Source: Neptunomonas antarctica (GTDB lineage Bacteria > Pseudomonadota > Gammaproteobacteria > Pseudomonadales > Balneatricaceae). From it: 64,000 bases of DNA. Shown here piece by piece: positions 1 to 8,295 of the stretch. The position numbers and the translations under genes were made by a program. Below the pieces are notes generated by a model. The model saw nothing but the letters and a program-made list of their open reading frames with translations. It was not told the origin of the DNA and did no database searches. Location: assembly GCF_001305295.1 (NCBI RefSeq), contig NZ_LJSI01000021.1, forward strand, positions 62,001 to 126,000, read 5' to 3'. Positions within the stretch are counted from its first letter, which is position 1, and each line of letters opens with the position of its first letter.

Positions 1-635
1 CTTAATGCCTCCCCCATAACATTTAACCTTTGACAGCTGTAACAAATTGAAAGCTATATCCGGAAGGTCTAGCAGCGAAATAAACCGTATCTTTATTCCC
101 TATGCGGTTTATTTTGCCCTTTTGAACCTGATCAGGTGACGCAAAAATCCCCCCCCCCAGCTCCCATATCAAAAAACAGCCTTTCGGCTGCTTTCCTCTT
201 TCATTAGATTTGACACCTTCAATATCGAGCAGTCGCCATTATTAATTCTTCTGATGTAGGTGCATCTCGACAGTAGGGGGATGTCTACAGTTTTCTCTGA
301 TTAACACCATTTTTGCTATTTTAGTTAATACTACGTTTTTAGTGCTAATTACGTAATTTTTTATGGGTTGTATCGCTAAAAATTACAGATTTAATGAAAA
401 TCTTCGCAATATAAAACTAACCAGCAGATGCTAGATTGTTTTAAGAATCGGTGATGAAAACCACCCCCTATCTCCCGGTTATACACCAGTTCACAAGACT
501 GATTGCTTCTGTCCTTACAAGGGACGTCATACAGGGACTCTACTCAGGTCCCGTTATTACTCTGCAGCTAAGTGCCCTGTCGTTAAAGTGCTTTGCGTAA
601 AGACCTTTGCTTTAAAAGTCCTTTGGGGAAATGCT
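1..635. other. Non-coding region upstream of aceE
   Basis: No convincing gene is seen in these 635 bases. The stretch holds an inverted repeat with 13-base arms and one G-T wobble (75-87 with 105-117), a run of ten C (149-158), a minus-strand terminator-like hairpin (168-193), a perfect AT-rich 12-bp palindrome AATTACGTAATT (347-358) that could be an operator, and a small GGGAC/GTCCC inverted repeat (534-538 with 548-552) in the aceE leader. A TATAAA box at 410-415 could be a -10 element, but no good -35 pairs with it. The long leader suggests regulated transcription of the pyruvate dehydrogenase genes, which is inference. Confidence 0.5.
168..193 (-). terminator. Minus-strand intrinsic terminator-like hairpin
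   Basis: Read on the minus strand the arms AAGCAGCC and GGCTGTTT pair (one G-U) around a GAAA tetraloop and run into six T. This is a good terminator shape for leftward transcription, yet no minus-strand gene lies between it and aceE. Confidence 0.4.
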
Positions 636-3311
636 ATGAATACAATTAATCCTATAACTGAGTCGTTAAATATTGATGATTTGACTCATGAAAATAAAGA
701 GTGGATTGAGGCTCTGAATGATATCTTGAGCGCCCAGGGAGAGAATCGTGGTCGCGACATTCTGAGGCTGCTACAGAATTACATGTTAAGTAAAAATATT
801 AACTTAACAGAAGCAACGCTGAATACACCTTACCGCAACAGTATCTCGATACATAACCAGCCCGCTTACCCGGGCAATCCTGAAATAGAGCAGCAGCTGG
901 AAAATATCATCCGCTGGAATGCGGCAGCCATGGTGTTAAAGGCGAATGATCAGGGTACCGGAGTCGGTGGACATATTGCGACCTACCAGTCTGCCGCGAC
1001 TATGCTGGAAGTCGGTTTTAATCATTTCTTTAAAAACAAAACCGATAACTATGGTGGCGACCAGTTATTAGTTCAGGCGCATGCTGCACCCGGGTTATAT
1101 GCCCGCGCTTATGTTGAGGGCCGTTTGTCTGAGCTGCAGATGCAAAATTTCCGCCGTGAACTGCAAGAAGGCGGCGGCTTGAGTTCTTATCCGCACCCGC
1201 GCCGTATGCCGGACTTTTGGCAAGGTCCAACCGCATCGATGGGGCTTTCTACTCCCTCTGCTATTTATCAGGCCAGATTTATGAAATATCTGGAAAACAG
1301 AGGTTTGAAAAAACCGGATGGTGGAAAAATCTGGTGCTTTATCGGTGATGGTGAATCGGACGAGCCGGAAGTGTTGGGTACGATCAACATGGCAACCCGC
1401 GATAATCTGGATAATCTGGTGATGGTGGTTAACTGTAACTTGCAGCGTTTAGATGGCCCTGTACGTGGAAATGGAAAAATCATCCAGGAACTTGAGCGTA
1501 ATTACGGCGGTGCTGGCTGGAATGTTATCAAGGTGATCTGGGGTAGTGAGTGGGATGAACTGTTCTCGCGTGATCATGATGGTATTTTGCAAGCAAGAAT
1601 GGACCGTGCTGTTGATGGTGATTATCAGTTTTATACGGTATCAGACGGCCCTACCGTGCGTGATCACTGGATCGACGGAGACCCAAAACTTGATGCTCTG
1701 ATGAACTCTCTGAGCAATGAACAGATTCGTTGTATTAAGCGCGGAGGTCAGGATCGACGTAAAATATTCGGCGCTTTTGATCTTGCATTGCGTAGCGAAG
1801 GCAAGCCTACAGTTATCTTGATGAAAACCGTTAAAGGGGACGGTATGGGGGCGTCTGCAGAAGGGCAGAACACCTCTCATCAGAAAAAGCAGTTTACAAC
1901 GATTGAGCGTATTGATATCGGGCGTCGTTTTGGTATTCCTTTGTCTGATGAGGCGCTGGCTGACGCGCAGTTATATAAACCTGCCGATGATAGCCCGGTG
2001 ATGCAGTATCTGCATGAAAAACGCCAGGGATTGGGTGGTTATCTGCCTTCGCGTAAGGTGGCTTTCGAGTCTGTTGTGGCGCCAGAGTTAAGTTTATTTA
2101 AAGAAGCAATGGAGGGCACGACACGCGAGCAGTCGACCACCATGTCGTTTGTTAAAATACTCTCTCGTATGCTTAAAGACAAAAATCTCGGTAAGTACAT
2201 CGTGCCGATTGTGCCTGACGAAGCGCGTACTTTTGGTATGGAGTCGCTGTTCAGGCAGTTTGGTATCTACTCCAGCGAAGGGCAAAAATATAAGCCCGTC
2301 GATTCGAGTAGCTTGCTGCCTTACAAAGAAGCCAAAGATGGGCAGTTATTGCAGGAAGGGATCTGTGAAACAGGTGCTATGGCATCATTCCTGGCGGCTG
2401 GTACAGCGTATGCGAATTACGGTGTACCTACCATTCCGTTCTATATTTTCTACTCGATTTTTGGATTCCAGCGCGTTGGCGATATGATCTGGGCGTGTGC
2501 TGACAGCTTGGCGAAAGGCTTTTTGTTAGGCGGTACAGCGGGCAGGACGACCTTGAACGGTGAAGGCTTGCAGCATCAGGATGGTCACTCTCAGGCCGTT
2601 GCTGCAACATTACCTAATATGTATAGCTACGACCCGTCTTTTGCCTATGAGTTGGCCGTGATTGTACAAGATGGTATCAAGCGGATGTATGAGCAAGGTG
2701 AGAATATTTTCTATTACCTAACGCTGTATAACGAAAATTATCCGATGCCCGCAATGCCGGAGAATGTTGAAGACGGCATTCTTAAAGGCATGTACCGCTT
2801 CAGACAAGATAATAGTAGTGGTTATAAAGTTCATTTGTTAGGTAGCGGTAGCTTAATGCAGGAAGTATTAAAAGCGGCTGAACTGCTGAAGGAATATGGC
2901 TGCAGTACTGATATCTGGAGTGTCACCAGCTATAACCTGCTGACACGTCAGGCGCAGTCAATTGAGCGACAGAACCTGCTGAATCCGGAGAATCCGCAGC
3001 AAAACTATATTGAGCAGCTATTGGATCGAGAGAAGGGTGCATTTGTCGCCGTCAGTGATTTCATGAAATCACTGCCTAATGGTATTGCCCGCTGGTTCCC
3101 GCAAGGGTTGGTTGCGTTGGGTACAGATGGTTTTGGCTTAAGCGAAAGTCGTCCTACGCTGCGCGATCACTTTGAAGTGGATGCACGCTATATCGCCTGG
3201 GCTGCGTTAACCAGTCTTTATCGTAAAGGTCAGCTGGCAGAGGCTGAATTAGCCCGGGCACGTGTAGCTCTGGTTATTCCACACGAAAAAGCTGATCCAG
3301 CGCTTTTTTAA
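636..3311 (+). CDS. aceE: Pyruvate dehydrogenase E1 component (homodimeric type)
   Basis: Thiamine-diphosphate enzyme that decarboxylates pyruvate and reductively acetylates the lipoyl group of E2 in the cytoplasmic pyruvate dehydrogenase complex. The protein is 891 aa, the usual size of the homodimeric gammaproteobacterial E1. The ThDP motif starts at GDGESDEPE and ends near NCNLQRLDGP in the N-terminal third; the transketolase-like pyrimidine domain with the segment GRTTLNGEGLQHQDGHS follows in the C-terminal half. The ATG at 636 has a GGGGAAA ribosome-binding site; a GTG at 588 would add 16 residues without family support. It is followed after 61 nt by aceF, so the two are probably co-transcribed. 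The E3 gene lpd is not here. Confidence 0.97.
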   Translation: MNTINPITESLNIDDLTHENKEWIEALNDILSAQGENRGRDILRLLQNYMLSKNINLTEATLNTPYRNSISIHNQPAYPGNPEIEQQLENIIRWNAAAMVLKANDQGTGVGGHIATYQSAATMLEVGFNHFFKNKTDNYGGDQLLVQAHAAPGLYARAYVEGRLSELQMQNFRRELQEGGGLSSYPHPRRMPDFWQGPTASMGLSTPSAIYQARFMKYLENRGLKKPDGGKIWCFIGDGESDEPEVLGTINMATRDNLDNLVMVVNCNLQRLDGPVRGNGKIIQELERNYGGAGWNVIKVIWGSEWDELFSRDHDGILQARMDRAVDGDYQFYTVSDGPTVRDHWIDGDPKLDALMNSLSNEQIRCIKRGGQDRRKIFGAFDLALRSEGKPTVILMKTVKGDGMGASAEGQNTSHQKKQFTTIERIDIGRRFGIPLSDEALADAQLYKPADDSPVMQYLHEKRQGLGGYLPSRKVAFESVVAPELSLFKEAMEGTTREQSTTMSFVKILSRMLKDKNLGKYIVPIVPDEARTFGMESLFRQFGIYSSEGQKYKPVDSSSLLPYKEAKDGQLLQEGICETGAMASFLAAGTAYANYGVPTIPFYIFYSIFGFQRVGDMIWACADSLAKGFLLGGTAGRTTLNGEGLQHQDGHSQAVAATLPNMYSYDPSFAYELAVIVQDGIKRMYEQGENIFYYLTLYNENYPMPAMPENVEDGILKGMYRFRQDNSSGYKVHLLGSGSLMQEVLKAAELLKEYGCSTDIWSVTSYNLLTRQAQSIERQNLLNPENPQQNYIEQLLDREKGAFVAVSDFMKSLPNGIARWFPQGLVALGTDGFGLSESRPTLRDHFEVDARYIAWAALTSLYRKGQLAEAELARARVALVIPHEKADPALF

Positions 3312-3372
3312 ATATTCGTAAACACTCTGGTGTGAAGCAAAGCCAGAGTGCCCACTTTTATGCGAGTGATAT

Positions 3373-4716
3373 ATGGCTATGGAAATAGTTTTAATGCCCG
3401 ATGCGGACGGCAGCGGGGATGTAATCGAGTTTTGCCTTCAGGTTGGTGATCAGGTTTCAATCGGTGATTCGATGATTGTTATTGAGTCTGATAAGGCGTC
3501 AATGGAAATCCCTTCTTCCGTTGAGGGAACGGTTGTTGAGTGGCTGATTGAGATGGGTGATAGCATTGAGAAAGGTCGCCCTCTTGCTCGCGTTGATACT
3601 AGCGTAGAGACACAAGTCGAGCTCAAAACTGAGCGATCGGGTAATGACGTATCTGATATCAACGTTGAACGCCCGATTATTACGAACCTCAGTATTGATA
3701 ATACGGCAATGATTTCTGTGCAGTCTGTTGATGCTCCAGCCAAAAAAGTGGTGGGTAGTACCCTAAACACTCCGCTTTTAATTGACGTTGTAGGAAGCAT
3801 TTATGCTGGCCCTGCAACACGAAAATTCGCCAGAGAGCTGGGTGTTGATTTGTCGCGTGTGACAGGCAGTGGTACGCGTTCGCGTATTTTGAAAGATGAT
3901 GTGAAACAGTTCGTTAAGCACTGTCTTACACAGCCGCTGGATAATGTTGCATCTGGAGCACTACCAGGACTCGCTCAACGCGGCATACCTACTTTCCCTG
4001 AGGTTGATTTCAGTCGATTTGGTCCGGTTGAGGAAAGAGCTCTCTCAGGGATAGCGAAAGCGACCTCTGCGCATATGACGCGCTGTTGGCTGAACATCCC
4101 GCATGTGACTTTGTCGGATGAAGTCGACATTACTGATTTGGAAGCGTTCCGCGCGACGATAAATCCTGATGTTTACGGTCTCGAGAAGAAGCCTACGTTG
4201 CTGCCGTTTATTATTATGATCGTCGCTAAAGCGTTGCGTAAGTATCCACAGTTCAACACCTCATTACATGTCGATGGTGAACGGATTATTTACAAAGATT
4301 ATGTACATATTGGTGTAGCGGTCGATACCCCTGCAGGGTTGGTTGTGCCTGTCATTCGGGACGCAGATAAAAAGTCGATCAGCGAGCTGGCAAAAGCATT
4401 GGCTGATCTGGTTGTTAAGGCGAACGCGAGGAAGCTGAAAGCAGAAGATATGCAGGGCGGCTGTTTTACAGTGTCTAGCCTTGGCGTAAGTGGTGGTACC
4501 GGCTTTACGCCGATCATCAATGGCCCTGAAGTAGCGATTTTAGGGGTGGCCCGTTCAAGTATTAAACCGGTGTGGGATGGTCAGGTGTTTATACCCAGAA
4601 AGCAGTTGCCGCTGTGTTTGTCATTTGACCATCGGGTTGTGAATGGAGGGGATGCCGGTCGGTTTATGGTGATGCTGCATCAGTGTCTTGCCCAGATAGG
4701 TAATACGATCTTGTAG
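3373..4716 (+). CDS. aceF: Pyruvate dehydrogenase E2, dihydrolipoyllysine acetyltransferase
   Basis: Transfers acetyl groups from the lipoyl arm to CoA and forms the core of the complex. Only one lipoyl domain is present (about residues 3-77, lipoylated Lys41 in ESDKASME), followed by a linker, a peripheral subunit-binding domain (about 143-180, motif AGPATRKFARELGVDL) and the catalytic domain ending in SFDHRVVNGG. The His of DHR is the general acid/base. The Asn two residues later, where E. coli has Asp, is also found in Azotobacter-type E2. Relatives often carry two or three lipoyl domains, so 447 aa is short. The start could also be the ATG at 3379. A strong terminator follows. Confidence 0.95.
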   Translation: MAMEIVLMPDADGSGDVIEFCLQVGDQVSIGDSMIVIESDKASMEIPSSVEGTVVEWLIEMGDSIEKGRPLARVDTSVETQVELKTERSGNDVSDINVERPIITNLSIDNTAMISVQSVDAPAKKVVGSTLNTPLLIDVVGSIYAGPATRKFARELGVDLSRVTGSGTRSRILKDDVKQFVKHCLTQPLDNVASGALPGLAQRGIPTFPEVDFSRFGPVEERALSGIAKATSAHMTRCWLNIPHVTLSDEVDITDLEAFRATINPDVYGLEKKPTLLPFIIMIVAKALRKYPQFNTSLHVDGERIIYKDYVHIGVAVDTPAGLVVPVIRDADKKSISELAKALADLVVKANARKLKAEDMQGGCFTVSSLGVSGGTGFTPIINGPEVAILGVARSSIKPVWDGQVFIPRKQLPLCLSFDHRVVNGGDAGRFMVMLHQCLAQIGNTIL

Positions 4717-4736
4717 TGAAAGCTCAGGCTCTTTTT

Positions 4737-4763
4737 GAGTGGCCCGATGGGCCACTCATTTTT
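4737..4763 (+). terminator. Intrinsic terminator after aceEF
   Basis: Perfect 9-bp stem GAGTGGCCC/GGGCCACTC with a GAT loop, followed by a T run. It lies 20 nt after the aceF stop and closes the aceEF unit. Confidence 0.9.
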
Positions 4764-4786
4764 TAAGAATATGACAACCGCTGGAT

Positions 4787-5974
4787 TTAAGTAAGCGATA
4801 ATAGGGCATCTACCAATTTTTGTGGGTCGTAATAAGGAGCACTATCAGGAGTAACCAGGGGTAAATCAATTAACTGGATATTCTTAGCCCTTAGTGTTTC
4901 TCGGGTTTCAGCATCAATTTCGGTATAGCGCCCATCCAGCAAAATAATATTCAGACATTGGTTATCCCATTTTTCTGGCTGTCCATTTCTCAAATACTTT
5001 AGCAGTTGCTGAATCGCTGCGCGGGTGGTGGTGCCATACAATTCAGGGTCTTCTCCTAAGCTGGGAATATACACTTTTGGACAAATATTTTGCTGCACCG
5101 CGGTGGCTACGCCCGTGGGTATAAGGTTGGCCAGTATGCTGCTATAAAAGCTACCCGGAGGGTAACAAATCAGGTCCGCTTGCTGAATAAATGAAGTGAG
5201 TGTGTCGCTAAGCTGGCAGGGTGTTTTCTGGTAGTCGTCAGGATCACTGCTTAAACTAATATCCACTATTCTGGACGCTAACGGTGCTGTCTCTTTGCCC
5301 GTAATCCGATGTTGACCAATAATCTTCTGGCCGTCTTCCAGGTGTGCGACCAGATGTAAGCTTTCCTCTGTGATGGCATGCACTTCACCGAGAGTGTTGA
5401 TCAGCTTGCTGAGTAAAAAGATGACCGGTTCCAGTTGTCGATGATGTGTTAAGTAGCCGCCGGCAATCAATAAATTACCGATGCTGGCACCCCGCAGGTT
5501 GAAATTCTCGGGCATAGCATCGATGAAAAAAGTCAGTAAGCTGCGAACCAGGTCTCGCATGGGTTGCTGAATGGACATGATCAAAGGATGGGTGCCATCA
5601 GCAATGTGATCCAGTTGAGATATTAAGTCGGTATCTGTTACTGATTCAGGCAGGCGGTAATTGAATAGCGCATAAATGGCGGGGTTACCTGTGACCGTTT
5701 CATCTGCTAACGCGAGTAAACGGCTACGTAAATCGCCAATCGCGGGCATATCAAAAGCATCACGTAATTTGGCAGAGCTGCCGCCGGAATCGAAGGCGGT
5801 CACCAGATGTACTGAATTGTGTGTGTAGTGTTTGAGTGTTCGGCTAACATGCTTGAGTGCACTGCCACCGGAAAAAAACAGCACACGTGGGCCACGTTCG
5901 GGGCTTTTACGGTAGCGGCTGATTCGCAGTAGATCCGGTAGTGTTGCCTGGCGCTGGATTAGGATCTTATCCAT
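4787..5974 (-). CDS. CofD/YvcK-like protein
   Basis: Member of the CofD-like fold family, which includes 2-phospho-L-lactate transferase and the YvcK/gluconeogenesis factor group. Seen: the N-terminal nucleotide-binding loop FFSGGSALKHVSRTL (about residues 33-47), the segment TAFDSGGSSAKLRD, and later RGASIGNLLIAGG and YPPGSFYSSI, all typical of the family. Length 395 aa. The ATG at 5974 has an AGGA site 7 nt upstream. It stands alone, convergent with aceF and divergent from fumarase. F420 synthesis is unlikely because no other cof genes are near. It resembles the CofD-related subgroup found in some proteobacterial GAK systems, but none of the usual partners is visible. Substrate unknown. Confidence 0.75.
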   Translation of the reverse strand: MDKILIQRQATLPDLLRISRYRKSPERGPRVLFFSGGSALKHVSRTLKHYTHNSVHLVTAFDSGGSSAKLRDAFDMPAIGDLRSRLLALADETVTGNPAIYALFNYRLPESVTDTDLISQLDHIADGTHPLIMSIQQPMRDLVRSLLTFFIDAMPENFNLRGASIGNLLIAGGYLTHHRQLEPVIFLLSKLINTLGEVHAITEESLHLVAHLEDGQKIIGQHRITGKETAPLASRIVDISLSSDPDDYQKTPCQLSDTLTSFIQQADLICYPPGSFYSSILANLIPTGVATAVQQNICPKVYIPSLGEDPELYGTTTRAAIQQLLKYLRNGQPEKWDNQCLNIILLDGRYTEIDAETRETLRAKNIQLIDLPLVTPDSAPYYDPQKLVDALLSLT

Positions 5975-6300
5975 GTAGAGTTCCTGTAGAACAGATCTGC
6001 AAAAAAATATGAGACAGTAAAATCATCTCCAAAAAAGCTTTATTAAATGATAGCAGCAAAGGTGGGATAGCGTCTCCATGGCCAACATAATAGGTGAAAC
6101 GGGATTTCAGATAATAAATGTAATTGTGGGCACAAAAATACATTTTATTTGTTAGGGCGGCTAAAAGAGGTAGGTATTTGGTGAGATAGTTAAGACTAAC
6201 GCCCAACCCCGCATCATCTTTGATTTGGTGTATAATTTGCTCCACTCCGGCTCATCCGAGCCATTAAATGATATAGAACCAGAGTAGTGGGGAGCCTCGA
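5975..6300. promoter_or_regulatory. Divergent intergenic region with probable fumarase promoter
   Basis: This 326-base AT-rich spacer separates the CofD-like gene from fumarase. A perfect -10 box TATAAT lies at 6231-6236 without a clear -35. A small hairpin GGCTC/GAGCC (6249-6262) sits in the 65-nt fumarase leader. An open frame on the minus strand here was judged spurious. Confidence 0.4.
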
Positions 6301-7806
6301 ATGAGCGTTATTCGCCAAGACGATTTCATCAGTAGCATCGCAGATGCGTTACAGTTTATCTCCTATTACCACCCGATTGATTTTATCAAAGCGGTCCATG
6401 GAGCCTATTTGAAAGAACAGAATCCAGCGGCAAAAGATGCTATGGCTCAGATTCTGATCAATTCACGTATGTGTGCTGAAGGGCATCGTCCCATCTGTCA
6501 GGATACGGGCATTGTTACGGTCTTTCTTAAAGTCGGTATGGATGTCCGCTGGGATGCTAAAATTGGTGTGACCGATATGGTCAATGAAGGTGTACGTCGG
6601 GCTTATATGAACCCTGATAATGTATTACGTGCATCTATTCTGGCTGATCCGGCCGGTAAGCGTCAGAACACCAAAGATAATACCCCGGCAGTCATTCATT
6701 ACGAGATTGTTGAGGGTAGTGAAGTTGAAGTGCACATCGCGGCGAAAGGCGGTGGTTCTGAAAACAAATCTAAACTGGTGATGTTGAATCCGTCAGACAG
6801 CATTGTTGAATGGATAGTTAAAACCGTACCAACAATGGGTGCTGGTTGGTGTCCACCAGGCATGCTGGGTATAGGTATTGGCGGAACGGCAGAAAAAGCC
6901 GCCGTGTTAGCTAAAGAGTCCCTGATGGGTTCTATCGATATTCATGAACTACGTGAGCGTGGTCCGAAGAATCGTATCGAAGAGTTGCGCCTTGAAATTA
7001 TGGATGCAGTGAATGCTTTGGGTATTGGTGCGCAGGGTCTGGGCGGCCTGACGACTATCCTTGATGTAAAAATCATGGATTACCCAACCCATGCAGCCTC
7101 TTTGCCGGTAGCGATGATCCCTAACTGCGCAGCAACACGTCACACACATTTCAAATTGAACGGTAATGGCCCTGCTATTCTGACGCCTCCAAGCTTAGAT
7201 GACTGGCCAAAAGTGACGTTTGAAGTGGGCGCCAGCACACGTCGTGTTAATCTGGATGAGATTACACCAGAAGATGTGAAAGACTGGAAAGTAGGCGAAA
7301 CCGTTCTGCTTAACGGTAAAATGCTGACCGGTCGCGATGCAGCGCATAAGCGCATGATCGAGATGCTGAATAATGGTGAAGAGCTGCCGGTCGATTTGAA
7401 AGGCCGCTTTATCTATTACGTTGGCCCGGTTGATCCTGTGGGTGATGAAGTTGTGGGTCCTGCGGGTCCGACCACCTCGACACGTATGGATAAATTTACA
7501 CGCCAGATTCTTGAAAGCACTGGTTTGCTGGGTATGATCGGTAAATCTGAACGTGGTCCGGTAGCAATTGAGGCGATTAAAGATAACCAGGCGGTTTATC
7601 TGATGGCAGTGGGTGGTGCGGCTTATCTCGTATCCAAAGCGATTATTGGCGCTAAGGTGTTGGCATTCCCTGAAATGGGTATGGAAGCGATCTATGAGTT
7701 TGAAGTGAAAGACATGCCGGTAACGGTGGCTGTTGATGTAAACGGTGAGTCAGTTCACAACACCGGTCCTGCTAAGTGGAAAGATATTATTGCTAAACAA
7801 GCATAA
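6301..7806 (+). CDS. Fumarate hydratase class I (4Fe-4S)
   Basis: Interconverts fumarate and malate in the TCA cycle. The single chain of 501 aa carries both the N-terminal alpha domain and the C-terminal beta domain of iron-sulfur class I fumarases. Cys66 (in ICQDTG), Cys184 (GWCPPG) and Cys276 (PNCAATRH) are spaced 118 and 92 residues apart, closely matching the 119 and 94 of the three cluster-binding cysteines of E. coli FumA. The C-terminal domain shows YYVGPVDP and GPAGPTTSTRMD. GGGGAG precedes the ATG. It is slightly shorter than E. coli FumA (548 aa). It is monocistronic between a TATAAT promoter and a terminator. Confidence 0.95.
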   Translation: MSVIRQDDFISSIADALQFISYYHPIDFIKAVHGAYLKEQNPAAKDAMAQILINSRMCAEGHRPICQDTGIVTVFLKVGMDVRWDAKIGVTDMVNEGVRRAYMNPDNVLRASILADPAGKRQNTKDNTPAVIHYEIVEGSEVEVHIAAKGGGSENKSKLVMLNPSDSIVEWIVKTVPTMGAGWCPPGMLGIGIGGTAEKAAVLAKESLMGSIDIHELRERGPKNRIEELRLEIMDAVNALGIGAQGLGGLTTILDVKIMDYPTHAASLPVAMIPNCAATRHTHFKLNGNGPAILTPPSLDDWPKVTFEVGASTRRVNLDEITPEDVKDWKVGETVLLNGKMLTGRDAAHKRMIEMLNNGEELPVDLKGRFIYYVGPVDPVGDEVVGPAGPTTSTRMDKFTRQILESTGLLGMIGKSERGPVAIEAIKDNQAVYLMAVGGAAYLVSKAIIGAKVLAFPEMGMEAIYEFEVKDMPVTVAVDVNGESVHNTGPAKWKDIIAKQA

Positions 7807-7824
7807 TATTCTGGACGGTGAAAA

Positions 7825-7846
7825 AGCGGCTTAGGCCGCTTTTTTT
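7825..7846 (+). terminator. Intrinsic terminator after fumarase
   Basis: AGCGGC/GCCGCT stem with TTAG loop and a six-T tail, 19 nt after the fumarase stop. A-rich flanks extend the pairing. Confidence 0.9.
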
Positions 7847-7917
7847 ATGTGCGTATCAGCACAGGTAATATAGAAAATAATGAATTTTGCAAAACACTAT
7901 TGATATAAATACTCTGT

Positions 7918-7941
7918 ATATATCGATATATTTCGATATAT
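7918..7941. promoter_or_regulatory. Probable ArsR-family operator
   Basis: A perfect 14-bp palindrome ATATATCGATATAT (7918-7931) overlaps two direct copies of TCGATATAT (7923-7931 and 7933-7941) spaced exactly 10 bp, one helical turn. It lies 28 nt before the ArsR-type regulator gene. Symmetric AT-rich sites are typical of this family, so autoregulation of the regulator-reductase pair is inferred. Confidence 0.6.
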
Positions 7942-7968
7942 CATATTAAAGCTTACAGGATGGAATAG

Positions 7969-8277
7969 ATGATGACTGATGAAAACCTGGAACAGATTAT
8001 TAAAGCGCTGGCAAATCCGGCGCGCCGTGAGATTCTTCAATGGTTGAAACAGCCTGAGCAGGAGTTTACGGAGCAGCCCAATGGTTTTGAGCAGGGTGTT
8101 TGTGTGAGCCAGATTTTTGCAAAGTCCGGGTTGTCACAGTCTACGGTTTCTTCTCATCTGGCTTTAATGCAGCGTACCGGTTTGCTGGCTTCTCAGCGTC
8201 GGGGGCAGTGGGTCTATTATCAGCGAAATGAAGCGGTTATCCGTGAGTTTGCTGAGCAAATTCAACAAACACTATAG
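7969..8277 (+). CDS. ArsR-family winged-helix transcriptional regulator
   Basis: Small DNA-binding protein of 102 aa made almost entirely of an ArsR-type winged helix. The opening ALANPARREILQWL is typical, the recognition helix region is SGLSQSTVSSHLALMQRTGLL, and the wing is SQRRGQWVYYQRN. There is no CxC metal motif of the ArsR/SmtB sensors. One Cys (GVCVSQI) is present and could sense electrophiles or thiols, which is speculation. ATG codons at 7969 and 7972 are both possible. It lies 18 nt ahead of an Old Yellow Enzyme reductase and probably represses both genes through the palindromic site just upstream. Confidence 0.9.
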   Translation: MMTDENLEQIIKALANPARREILQWLKQPEQEFTEQPNGFEQGVCVSQIFAKSGLSQSTVSSHLALMQRTGLLASQRRGQWVYYQRNEAVIREFAEQIQQTL

Positions 8278-8295
8278 AGCGTTTCAGGAGTATTT

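Noticed and set aside
4600-4716. Loss of catalytic activity in AceF because DHRVVNGG has Asn instead of Asp
   Set aside because: Asn at this position is known in the Azotobacter E2 active site and is compatible with activity.
5967-6245. Minus-strand open frame of 92 codons upstream of the CofD-like gene
   Set aside because: GTG start, no good ribosome-binding site, unusual composition rich in Tyr, His and Leu, and it covers the fumarase promoter. The 8-nt overlap with the CofD-like start is the only point in favour.
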